Position numbers and translations under genes: made by a program
In this document: positions 1 to 6,150 of the stretch, piece by piece
Numbering within the stretch: position 1 is the first letter of the stretch
How the letters are laid out: each line of letters starts with the position of its first letter
The notes under the pieces: generated by a model
What the model was told of the DNA's origin: nothing
What the model saw: only the letters and a program-made list of their open reading frames with translations
The model's database searches: none
Origin: a bacterium
GTDB lineage: Bacteria > Patescibacteriota > Doudnabacteria > UBA920
Length of the DNA stretch: 11,385 nucleotides
Reading direction: 5' to 3'
Assembly (NCBI GenBank): GCA_021789715.1
Contig: JAJYJE010000015.1
Coordinates: 1 to 11,385 of the forward strand

Positions 1-32
1 CCCCGCCCTGTCAAAGACGAGGGCGGGGTTTT
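1..32. terminator. GC-rich terminator hairpin downstream of the surface-protein gene
   Basis: A nine-base arm (1-9) pairs perfectly with 20-28. Inside it GTC (10-12) can pair with GAC (16-18) around an AAA loop, leaving one bulged G at 19. Four T residues follow on the plus strand. The hairpin lies 53 bases past the stop codon of the surface-protein gene, so its natural use is to end that minus-strand transcript, probably bidirectionally. The U-run needed on the minus strand would lie outside the window and cannot be checked. Confidence 0.7.
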
Positions 33-81
33 CATCTTTACGCCATTTTCATAGCGCTTGGATATTCATCGTCACACCAGA

Positions 82-3000
82 CTACTTAGCAATAGCGCTA
101 TTAGTCGGGTAGTTCGGGATGAAGGTGTTGCTGCCAACTTGTCCGACAAGCGAAGCGTTGCCGTTGATATCGTTGAAGGTGAAGGCAGTTGCCGCACCCA
201 AACTGACGGACAAAGACGGCGTATTCGCGCTGCCAGTGCTCGTGACGTGAACAACAATGTTGTAGGTCTTGGAAGTACCCGCAGCAATGCTGTTGTCAGT
301 GGTCACCGGAACGCTGGTCGCGTTGTTGACGATGGTTGCGGCCGGAGCGGCGGTTACGCCGGTGGACGCGTCAACCAGGGAAATCGTGTCAGCAGTGACG
401 CCAGTAGTGCTGGCCACCGTGAACGGAACCTGAGTCAAAGTCACATTGCCGCCCGCGTTGGCGGAAACGGTAATGGAACCGACGGTGATATTGCCGGCGG
501 ACATTGCGTTGCCCGCGGAAGTCAAAGTCACAGTCGGGTAGGAACCGACCAGATCAAAGGTGTTCGAGTGGGCCTGGACCGCATAGGTCGTACCGCCGGT
601 CGGCAGATACTTGGTAGTGCTGCCGGAGAGGTACTTGACGCGGATCAGGTTCAAAACGAACTGCTGGTTGCCCGGAACGCCGTTATTGCCAACCGGAGCA
701 AAGCCAACGGTCACCGGAACATCCACGCCGGCGTAAGTGGTCGGAACAGCAATGCTCAAACCACTGACGGAGGAGGAAGCGTTAACCATTGGAGCGGTTA
801 CGCCGCCAACGGTCACGCTGGTAATGGAAACCGCGCTGCCGCTGGAGTTGGTGGTATCGAAGTCCAATTCCTGGATGGTCGCGCCGCCGCCGGTAGACGT
901 GAAGTTAAACGTGGCAGCCGGAGCGTAGTTGGTGCCGGAAGTCGGAACCACGAACGAGGCAACCGGAGAGGAAGTCTGGAGAGTCGGGGTGGCAACAGTG
1001 CCAGTGCCGACGGTAATAACCTGGCCGTTTTGGCTGGACAGGGTCACAGTCTGGCTGCTGGTCGAACCAATGCCGCTGCCTTTCAACGCCGCCTGGATGG
1101 TGCCAGTGGTATTGCTGACGTCTGCGTAGACATCAACGGTAGCCGTCTGGTTCGCCGCCACAGTGAAGTTGGTGGAGAAGTTGGTGCTGGCCGAAGGAGC
1201 CACCGGAGTGGTGCCGTTCGGGAAATCCGGAGTCACCAGGTAGAGGTTGGCCAAAGTCGTGGTCGGGTTGGCGGTGTTGTTGCTGCCAGCCGTAAAGGTC
1301 ACGGTGAGGCTGTTGACTCTCACGCCATCGGCATTGGAAGCCTGAATGACGAAGGAGCCGATCTTCTGCTTGGTCGTGTTCGGGGAAATCGTCTGGTTAG
1401 CATAGCCGGTATTCAGCGCCAGAGTAGCGTTGCTGCTGCTTACGGACAGGTGAGTGCCGGTGTAAGTAGTGTCGCCGCTCGGGGTAAGCGAGAACGAAGT
1501 CGCGCCCTGCAAAGAATTCTGCGGGGTGACTAAATCGGTCCGGATATCCGCCCAGGAATCGCCGCTGCCCACTACGGAATCGCCCTTAACCGCCACGGTC
1601 ACGGTCTGGCCGGCCGGGATGGTAAAGAGGTTGGTAGTGCCAAAGGTGTAGCTGGGGGTCGCGGAAGACGGGCTGATCGCGCTCAAAGAAGAGCCGACCT
1701 GGGAGCCGTTCACATACACCGCGAGGTTGTTAAAGCCATCGGTGCTGGACGGCGTAACAGCCGTAGTCGCGTCGCTCAGGAAGTAGTTCAACGCTACTTT
1801 GAGGTTCTGAACTTTGACGTCTTCGCCATAGGCCTTCATAGTCCACTGGCCCAGGGTAACCTGGGAAGCGTTCTTTACGAACTGAGTGGCCGTAAAGGAC
1901 GGATCCTGCTGGACGGTCACGGTGCCGCTGTTGATAGTGGTCGTGCCCGGGTTCAGCTGCAGGATTTGAGTGCCGTCGTTATGAGTCAGCGGCACGTATA
2001 CGCTGTAGCTGGTATCCTGGAACAAAGCGTCGGATTCGGTTTGCAGGGTGAACTCGTAGGTGTACGAAGTGCCCTTTACAATATCACCATGCAGCTCAAT
2101 GGTGTGGCTGCCGGTGTTTAAGGTAACCGGGCTGCCGGTCAGGTCGAATACCACCACATTGGTGTTGGTACCCATGCTGCTGACGCTGGCAGTGCTGCCG
2201 ACCTGGGAACCGTCAACCATAAGTTTGAGGTTCTGGATGGCATCGCTGGAAACGGAACCGATCTGCTTGAACTGGATATAGCTCAACTTGACCGCGCGCT
2301 GGCCAACGGTAACCGTGGTGCCCCACAGGTTGGCGTTGGAAGTACCGGCATTAATGGTACCGTTGGTGCCGTCATTGGCGCCGGAACCGGTAATGCTGGA
2401 AGTATTGCTGTTATTGCTTAACTTCACGGTCGCAACATCGCTCACCGCGGCAATATTAAAGAGATTGCCGGAGATCGAAGTTGAAGCCGGCGTGCCGTTG
2501 GCCACAGTGTAAGAAGCCAACTGGGCGCCGATGGACTGGCCGGAGATGTTCGTGCCAACGTCTACGCGCACCGAAATGGTGGCGGTGCCGCTAACCGTGA
2601 ACAATCCGTTGGAATTGCTAAAGGTTACCTGGCCGTTGCTGAACGAACCGGCATCGGTGATGCGGTTGTTGCCCTGGTAGAGATAAACGTTGTTAATGCT
2701 GGTGTCAGCAGAAACGCCGACTCTCTTAACAATAACCTGGGTCACAGTGCCGCTGCCGCTGAAGGTGAAGTGCGCGATATCCGCGCCCACCTGGCTGCCG
2801 CTGCTGGAAACGCTGGAAGAAACCAGAGTACCCGCAGCCGGAGTGTCGGAAGACAAAGAGGCAGTGACATTGCCGGAGACTACGCTGCCGCCGGTGCTGC
2901 CGCCGGTGCTAGCCAAAGCGGTCGGGCTGAGCTGGCCGGGCTGGCGCATAGCCATAACGCCGGTCTGGGTCATAGCCTTATCCGCGGCATTGGCCGGGAC

Positions 3001-3606
3001 AACGTCAGCAAAGGAGTAACCCCAGCTGTTGAAGGTGGCCAAGTCCGGAATACCGAGCAAGCCGTTGGAACCGACCAATTGGACGGTGCCGTTGTTATTA
3101 ACCAACACGCCCGGCAAGTGAGCCGAGGTGCTGTTGTCGATGTTGGCGGTCTTCGTTAAGAACGAGGAATCGCCATACTGCGCGCGGCTGAAGCTAAAGC
3201 CCAAGCCGGTGAACACAGCAGCGCTGGTGAACGCGGCTTTCTGGCCGCCGGTGATCAGAGAGCATTCGCCCTTGACATCGGAGCCCTTAGTCGCGGTAGC
3301 GCAAAAGATTTTGCCGTCCTGCGGCGGGATAAACCCGGCAGAATCAACCGGCAAAGCCAAGTCGTCGCTGCTCGCCGGAACTACGGTGCTCCAGGAATTG
3401 AAGCCGTAGGAAAGGAAGGCGCCAGCAGACGTGTAGGCGCGGCGGGTGCCATTGGCAGTGATCATCCAAATGGTACCCGAGCTGTCGGAGACATTAGTCC
3501 CGGCGCCATGCGCGGCGGCCTGAGCCGCAAACGGCATAGCGAGAGACATCGTCATCGCGACCGCGGAGCCTACAGCAAAGATTTTCTTTGCGAGAGTATC
3601 TTGCAT
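82..3606 (-). CDS. Secreted surface-layer-like protein with N-terminal repeat modules and beta-rich body
   Basis: This codes for 1174 residues, probably a structural protein of the cell envelope or S-layer. An ATG further upstream (3651) is possible, but the ATG at 3606 is preferred: AAAGGAG sits six bases before it and a classic signal peptide begins directly there. The signal peptide has Lys7-Lys8, a hydrophobic core and an AQA site ending at residue 30. Three modules of about 65 residues follow (about 34-97, 98-165, 166-227). Each holds a pattern of the type G-x-hydrophobic-xxx-xx-NG, then xxF-xxxG-Y/F-x-F. The only two cysteines I see (102 and 115) are in module 2 and may form a disulfide. 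A Ser/Gly linker leads into about 930 residues rich in Thr, Ser, Val and Asn, with repeated beta-sandwich-like units (for example the DGSQVGS and NGSQVGS strands). I see no LPXTG motif, transmembrane anchor or SLH domain. Surface-layer identity is inferred from architecture; an adhesin is the alternative. Confidence 0.8.
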   Translation of the reverse strand: MQDTLAKKIFAVGSAVAMTMSLAMPFAAQAAAHGAGTNVSDSSGTIWMITANGTRRAYTSAGAFLSYGFNSWSTVVPASSDDLALPVDSAGFIPPQDGKIFCATATKGSDVKGECSLITGGQKAAFTSAAVFTGLGFSFSRAQYGDSSFLTKTANIDNSTSAHLPGVLVNNNGTVQLVGSNGLLGIPDLATFNSWGYSFADVVPANAADKAMTQTGVMAMRQPGQLSPTALASTGGSTGGSVVSGNVTASLSSDTPAAGTLVSSSVSSSGSQVGADIAHFTFSGSGTVTQVIVKRVGVSADTSINNVYLYQGNNRITDAGSFSNGQVTFSNSNGLFTVSGTATISVRVDVGTNISGQSIGAQLASYTVANGTPASTSISGNLFNIAAVSDVATVKLSNNSNTSSITGSGANDGTNGTINAGTSNANLWGTTVTVGQRAVKLSYIQFKQIGSVSSDAIQNLKLMVDGSQVGSTASVSSMGTNTNVVVFDLTGSPVTLNTGSHTIELHGDIVKGTSYTYEFTLQTESDALFQDTSYSVYVPLTHNDGTQILQLNPGTTTINSGTVTVQQDPSFTATQFVKNASQVTLGQWTMKAYGEDVKVQNLKVALNYFLSDATTAVTPSSTDGFNNLAVYVNGSQVGSSLSAISPSSATPSYTFGTTNLFTIPAGQTVTVAVKGDSVVGSGDSWADIRTDLVTPQNSLQGATSFSLTPSGDTTYTGTHLSVSSSNATLALNTGYANQTISPNTTKQKIGSFVIQASNADGVRVNSLTVTFTAGSNNTANPTTTLANLYLVTPDFPNGTTPVAPSASTNFSTNFTVAANQTATVDVYADVSNTTGTIQAALKGSGIGSTSSQTVTLSSQNGQVITVGTGTVATPTLQTSSPVASFVVPTSGTNYAPAATFNFTSTGGGATIQELDFDTTNSSGSAVSITSVTVGGVTAPMVNASSSVSGLSIAVPTTYAGVDVPVTVGFAPVGNNGVPGNQQFVLNLIRVKYLSGSTTKYLPTGGTTYAVQAHSNTFDLVGSYPTVTLTSAGNAMSAGNITVGSITVSANAGGNVTLTQVPFTVASTTGVTADTISLVDASTGVTAAPAATIVNNATSVPVTTDNSIAAGTSKTYNIVVHVTSTGSANTPSLSVSLGAATAFTFNDINGNASLVGQVGSNTFIPNYPTNSAIAK

Positions 3607-3610
3607 TTTT

Positions 3611-3619
3611 TGCTCCTTT
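3611..3619 (-). promoter_or_regulatory. Ribosome binding site fixing the surface-protein start
   Basis: On the minus strand AAAGGAGCA ends five bases before the ATG at 3606, with GGAG six bases from it. This is the strongest Shine-Dalgarno site in front of any complete gene in the window. It favours this start over the in-frame ATG 15 codons upstream. Confidence 0.8.
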
Positions 3620-3626
3620 TCTAGGA

Positions 3627-3651
3627 TTGATTGTTCAATTGAGACAATCAA
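3627..3651 (-). promoter_or_regulatory. Stem-loop in the surface-protein leader next to the ribosome binding site
   Basis: TTGATTGT (3627-3634) is the exact reverse complement of ACAATCAA (3644-3651), giving an eight-pair stem with a nine-base loop. On the mRNA it ends eight bases before the AAAGGAG site. Such a leader hairpin could stabilise an abundant mRNA or tune its translation; which of these it does is not visible from the sequence. It is AT-rich with no U-run, so it does not look like a terminator. Confidence 0.5.
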
Positions 3652-3679
3652 AGGGTCTAGAAAATGTTAATTAGTGTTT

Positions 3680-3721
3680 CCCGCCTCATCGGCGGGCACC
3701 CTTCTCCCCTCTTAACTGGGG
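3680..3721. repeat. Two short GC-rich inverted repeats in the surface-protein leader
   Basis: CCCGCC (3680-3685) pairs with GGCGGG (3691-3696) around a five-base loop. CCCC (3706-3709) pairs with GGGG (3718-3721). Both lie in the proposed long leader of the surface-protein mRNA. The arrangement does not match any riboswitch consensus I know. No ORF spans this stretch convincingly. Confidence 0.45.
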
Positions 3722-3786
3722 CGCTCTAGAGATCACCACAGGAAGATGCGGGTAGAAAAATGATTATTAATCTTGTCCTTAAAAAA

Positions 3787-4146
3787 CTGTAACGCTAGCA
3801 GATCGACCCTGGCCAGACCGGTTTTTCGTATCATCCCCAACATTGGTTGCGACACGCAAAACGATTGACCCAGCTAGCTGGCCTTTAAGGCAAGCTAATA
3901 ACTTGAATAAACGACAACAAAAGAACTGCCCGAAACCCTTTAAGAACTGCCTGGGCAAGGCCTCATGCAATTTTAAAGGTTTGTTTCAGGTTTCTAGAGT
4001 TATCGCACAAGCAGACGGAGGGTTTAAAAGCTTTGTTACAGCTTTCAAGCCCTTCCCCGGCATTTCTGCGTAAACGCAAAAAAGCCAGGAAAATCTTGCA
4101 ATTTGTCGCTTTAATAAGCGGCTTTTTTAAAATTGCAGGGTTTTCC
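3787..4146. ncRNA. Palindrome-dense non-coding block, candidate structured RNA
   Basis: No credible protein is encoded here, but inverted repeats follow one another closely: CCAACATTGG (3837-3846); TTGCG/CGCAA around a three-base loop (3847-3859); CCAGCTAGCTGG (3870-3881); TAGCT/AGCTA enclosing GCCT/AGGC (3875-3897); TGCCC/GGGCA (3927-3957); AAACCCTTTAA pairing with TTAAAGGTTT (3933-3982, one bulge); a 12-pair hairpin with one mismatch (4020-4052); GCG/CGC around TAAA (4068-4077); and a terminator-containing repeat (4088-4146). AAGAACTGCC occurs twice, 21 bases apart (3921, 3942). The size fits a large housekeeping RNA, but I cannot find the tRNA-like end of tmRNA, the conserved core of RNase P RNA, or the SRP RNA tetraloop domain. 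The strand is unresolved: the terminator favours plus, while the only good promoter favours minus, in which case this is part of a long leader. Confidence 0.4.
4105..4128 (+). terminator. Intrinsic terminator on the plus strand
   Basis: GTCGCTT (4105-4111) pairs with AAGCGGC (4116-4122) through seven pairs, one of them G-T, around a TAAT loop. Six T residues follow directly (4123-4128). It is nested in a wider inverted repeat: TTGCAATTT-type arms at 4095-4104 and 4130-4138, and GGAAAA/TTTTCC at 4088-4093 and 4141-4146. No annotated plus-strand gene precedes it, which implies an unannotated plus-strand transcript or a guard against antisense reading. Confidence 0.6.
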
Positions 4147-4219
4147 CGACTTTCTACGCATCTGGGATTGAAAATTCAAAAATGTGGATATCTGTACTAT
4201 TTATTGTCGTAACTTTAAC

Positions 4220-4248
4220 ATTATAGTATAGTTACCATTTTTTGTCAA
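4220..4248 (-). promoter_or_regulatory. Perfect consensus sigma-70 promoter (minus strand)
   Basis: Read on the minus strand, TTGACA (4243-4248) is separated by exactly 17 bases from TATAAT (4220-4225). Both hexamers match the consensus in all six positions. The expected transcript start is near 4213. Transcription runs towards the surface-protein gene, whose ATG lies about 607 bases downstream. The promoter sits directly behind the terminator of the upstream ATPase-receiver gene, so it starts a new unit. A strong constitutive promoter suits a very abundant surface protein. Confidence 0.85.
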
Positions 4249-4275
4249 ACCTTTGAGGATTTTTGGAAATACAAA

Positions 4276-4307
4276 GGGAGCGCCGGTCAAACTGCGCCAG
4301 CGCTCCC
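4276..4307 (-). terminator. Terminator of the ATPase-receiver gene
   Basis: GGGAGCGC (4276-4283) pairs perfectly with GCGCTCCC (4300-4307), with further G-C pairs inside. On the minus strand it is followed by TTTGTATTT. It starts eight bases past the stop codon of the ATPase-receiver gene and lies just before the promoter at 4220-4248, separating the two units. Confidence 0.8.
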
Positions 4308-4314
4308 CATGAGC

Positions 4315-5727
4315 TCATGCGGCTCCTCCTCGCGCCGCACGCCGCTTTTGAATGAACAAATCCATAATCTCAGAAACTAGAAATGGTTTCCTTAGCACCG
4401 GCATTTTGTGCTGCCGGCACAACTCCTCCTGCTCCGGCGGGACAATGGTACCGGTAATAATTACCGCGTCGCTTTTGGGAGCTTGTCTCAGCAATTCCGC
4501 GCCAAGCTCTATGCCGCTGCCGTCCGGCAGTATATAGTCGAGAACAAGGTAATCGGGCCGCAGTCCCTGCCGGATTACTTGTTTGGCCTCAGCCGCAGTT
4601 TCCACCGTCGATACCAGCCAGCCCTTTTCGCCCATCATCTTTTCGAGAAACTGCAACAGATCGCGGTTATCGTCCACCAACAAAACGATTGGATAAGACG
4701 GCGCGGCATCCGCGGCTATGCCCACCTTCAGGTCCAAACGCTCGCCGCTTCCGCGGGCCGCCCAAACACAACTGCCGGGCGGAATCCCGCCTGACGCCAC
4801 CATAGCGGCTAATGGCTGGGTCAGATGGCGATGGATGGTGCGGTTAAGTTCGCGCGCGCCGTATTCCCGGCTAGTGCCCTTTTCCAATAAAAACCGCCGG
4901 GCATCATCGGAAACAACAAGGCTGAACGAACGCATGCCCAGCCGCATGTTTACATGGGTCTGCAAGTCCCCAATGGCTTTATTGAGGATCGCCGCCAGTG
5001 TCTCATCGCTCAAGGGCTGGTAAGTGATAATACTGTCGATGCGGTTAATGAACTCCGGACTGAACCGCTTGCGCACCGCTACGAGGCTGATTTGCTGCAA
5101 TTTAGCGAGAAGTTCCTCCTGCCCAGTAGCCCAGGAAGCTGCCTGTCGCGGCGCCTGGAAGCCGAACTCGGGACTGATCTCCCGCAACATTTCCCTGGCG
5201 CCGAGATTGCTGGTCAGAAAAATCATGCTCTTCTCGAAATTGACCGTGGAATTATCGCCGAGCTGCAAAATCGCTTTATCCAGGACACCAAGCAACAGAC
5301 GGGTCATGGACGGCGCGGCTTTTTCGATCTCGTCGAACAGCACGAGCGATAAACCGCATTTTTCCGTGGTGACGGCATTCAGCTTTTGTTGCGTGAGCAA
5401 AGGCTGCGTTTCGCGGTGGCCAAGGTATCCCGGCGGCGCGCCGATCAGCTTGGCCACCTCATGGTTCATCTGAAATTCGCCGCAGTCGATCTTGAGCACG
5501 CATTTATGGCTGCCATGCAGCACTTCGGCCAGCGCCTCCACTGTTTTAGTCTTGCCGGTACCCGTCGGCCCGAGAAGCAAAAATACCCCGACCGGCCGGC
5601 CTTCCGGCGCCAATCCCGCCTGGAACATCTGGATGCACGGAATAATCTGGTTTGTGGAATTAGACTGGCCAATTACCTTTTTGTCCAGTAATTTCAACAA
5701 ATCAGCGGTTACCGTTGTTTCTTCCAT
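4315..5727 (-). CDS. ClpB-D2-like AAA+ ATPase fused to a C-terminal response-regulator receiver domain
   Basis: The protein has 470 residues. Residues about 16-320 resemble one AAA+ ring, the second ring (D2) of ClpB/ClpA unfoldases: IGQ at 19-21, Walker A GPTGTGKT 53-60, pore loop GYLG 100-103, Walker B LVLFDE with D132 and E133, sensor 1 N174, arginine finger R229 in PEFINRID, and sensor 2 GAR with R292. The Clp N-domain, first ring and ClpP-binding loop are absent. After a short linker, residues about 346-462 form a CheY-like receiver with the acidic pair D352/D353, phospho-acceptor D397, T425 and K447, all intact. This suggests a protein remodelling ATPase controlled by phosphorylation; the substrate and partner kinase are unknown and no kinase is in the window. 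The start is supported by GGGG six bases upstream. Both domain calls are firm; the function is inference. It would act in the cytosol. Confidence 0.9.
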   Translation of the reverse strand: MEETTVTADLLKLLDKKVIGQSNSTNQIIPCIQMFQAGLAPEGRPVGVFLLLGPTGTGKTKTVEALAEVLHGSHKCVLKIDCGEFQMNHEVAKLIGAPPGYLGHRETQPLLTQQKLNAVTTEKCGLSLVLFDEIEKAAPSMTRLLLGVLDKAILQLGDNSTVNFEKSMIFLTSNLGAREMLREISPEFGFQAPRQAASWATGQEELLAKLQQISLVAVRKRFSPEFINRIDSIITYQPLSDETLAAILNKAIGDLQTHVNMRLGMRSFSLVVSDDARRFLLEKGTSREYGARELNRTIHRHLTQPLAAMVASGGIPPGSCVWAARGSGERLDLKVGIAADAAPSYPIVLLVDDNRDLLQFLEKMMGEKGWLVSTVETAAEAKQVIRQGLRPDYLVLDYILPDGSGIELGAELLRQAPKSDAVIITGTIVPPEQEELCRQHKMPVLRKPFLVSEIMDLFIQKRRAARGGAA

Positions 5728-5784
5728 TTCTTTCCCCTTTCTGGGTTCGAATTTCCTCCCGTTTCTTCCCGCCTATAATGTAAA

Positions 5785-5813
5785 AATATAACAACAATGC
5801 CGTAAAAACACAA
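5785..5813 (-). promoter_or_regulatory. Possible promoter of the ATPase-receiver gene
   Basis: On the minus strand TTGTGT (5808-5813) and TATATT (5785-5790) are 17 bases apart. The -10 box matches five of six positions; the -35 box matches only the first three. The start would be near 5778, giving a leader of about 50 bases. A small inverted repeat, TGCGC/GCGCA (5815-5832), lies just upstream. Confidence 0.35.
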
Positions 5814-5848
5814 CTGCGCGGAAAGCTGCGCAAAATTATCCCAGCCAA

Positions 5849-5877
5849 TTTACAGCTGGCGCACGTAGTGTTAAACT
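5849..5877 (+). promoter_or_regulatory. Promoter of tRNA-Pro
   Basis: TTTACA (5849-5854, five of six consensus positions) is followed after 17 bases by TAAACT (5872-5877, four of six). The expected start near 5884 lies only about five bases before the mature tRNA end, as is usual for single tRNA genes. Confidence 0.5.
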
Positions 5878-5888
5878 TATACAGACCT

Positions 5889-5962
5889 CGGGCTGTAGTA
5901 TACCGGTAGTACATCTGCTTTGGGAGCAGATAGACTGGGTTCGATTCCCAGCAGCCCGACCA
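5889..5962 (+). tRNA. tRNA-Pro (anticodon UGG)
   Basis: All four arms fold: acceptor CGGGCTG/CAGCCCG, D stem GTAT/GTAC, anticodon stem TCTGC/GCAGA, T stem CTGGG/CCCAG with loop TTCGATT. The seven-base anticodon loop is TTTGGGA, so the anticodon at 5921-5923 is TGG, followed by G37 as is usual for proline tRNAs. The acceptor starts with C1-G72, also typical of bacterial tRNA-Pro. The discriminator is A5959, and CCA is encoded at 5960-5962. Two details are odd: position 15 is C and position 48 is A, where a purine-pyrimidine pair is normal, and the variable loop has only four bases. It is the only clear plus-strand gene and stands alone between two minus-strand genes. Confidence 0.95.
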
Positions 5963-5991
5963 CGGGTCAATCAACTTTCACTCCATCTCAC

Positions 5992-6010
5992 AACCGCCGT
6001 AAAGGCGGTT
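5992..6010 (+). terminator. Hairpin after tRNA-Pro, probable terminator
   Basis: AACCGCC (5992-5998) pairs perfectly with GGCGGTT (6004-6010) around GTAAA. It lies 30 bases after the tRNA. Only ATTCCATTT follows, so the U-run is weak; it may be a processing or weak termination site. Between it and the hairpin at 6100 I see no gene. Confidence 0.5.
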
Positions 6011-6099
6011 ATTCCATTTAGTCCAGGTTGTTTTACCTCATCCCCCAACATTCCCAAATTTTGCCAAATAGGATTTTTGCAGGTCCTGCTTCGCAGCCT

Positions 6100-6129
6100 A
6101 AAGCCGCCTCCCGAAAGGGAGGCGGCTTT
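6100..6129 (-). terminator. Strong terminator hairpin downstream of the GH13 gene
   Basis: Thirteen perfect pairs (6100-6112 with 6117-6129) close a GAAA tetraloop on the plus strand. The A/T ends give three U residues on either strand. It lies 21 bases past the stop of the GH13 gene and can also stop plus-strand reading from the tRNA side. Confidence 0.75.
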
Positions 6130-6150
6130 GATATCCCATCTTGATAATTT

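Noticed and set aside
58..1533. A 491-codon plus-strand open reading frame opposite the surface-protein gene
   Set aside because: It is a mirror of the coding strand: low-complexity Gly/Arg/Ser/Val sequence, no recognisable fold, no ribosome binding site, and it lies wholly opposite a gene with a signal peptide and repeat modules.
3606..3651. A longer surface protein starting at the ATG at 3651
   Set aside because: It would put 15 charged residues before the signal peptide and place the start inside the leader stem-loop. The strong AAAGGAG site belongs to the ATG at 3606.
3652..3760. A known riboswitch in the surface-protein leader
   Set aside because: The hairpins do not match the consensus of the riboswitch classes I can recall (cyclic di-GMP, cyclic di-AMP, SAM, lysine, cobalamin, glycine), and surface-protein genes are not usual targets.
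3843..4073. A 76-codon plus-strand ORF in the palindrome-rich block
   Set aside because: No ribosome binding site. The codons are dictated by inverted repeats, and the peptide has no protein-like pattern. The block is better read as structured non-coding sequence.
3787..4128. tmRNA, RNase P RNA or SRP RNA as the identity of the structured block
   Set aside because: I looked on both strands for a TTCGA-type T arm with CCA end and an Ala-starting tag, for the conserved RNase P core, and for the GGAAG/AGCAG core of SRP RNA. None is present. The identity is left open.
5741..5750. CTGGGTTCGA, identical to ten bases of the T arm of tRNA-Pro at 5935-5944, as a possible integration attachment site
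   Set aside because: Only ten bases match, the rest of the arm does not, and there is no integrase or phage gene near. A chance match or tRNA remnant cannot be told apart.
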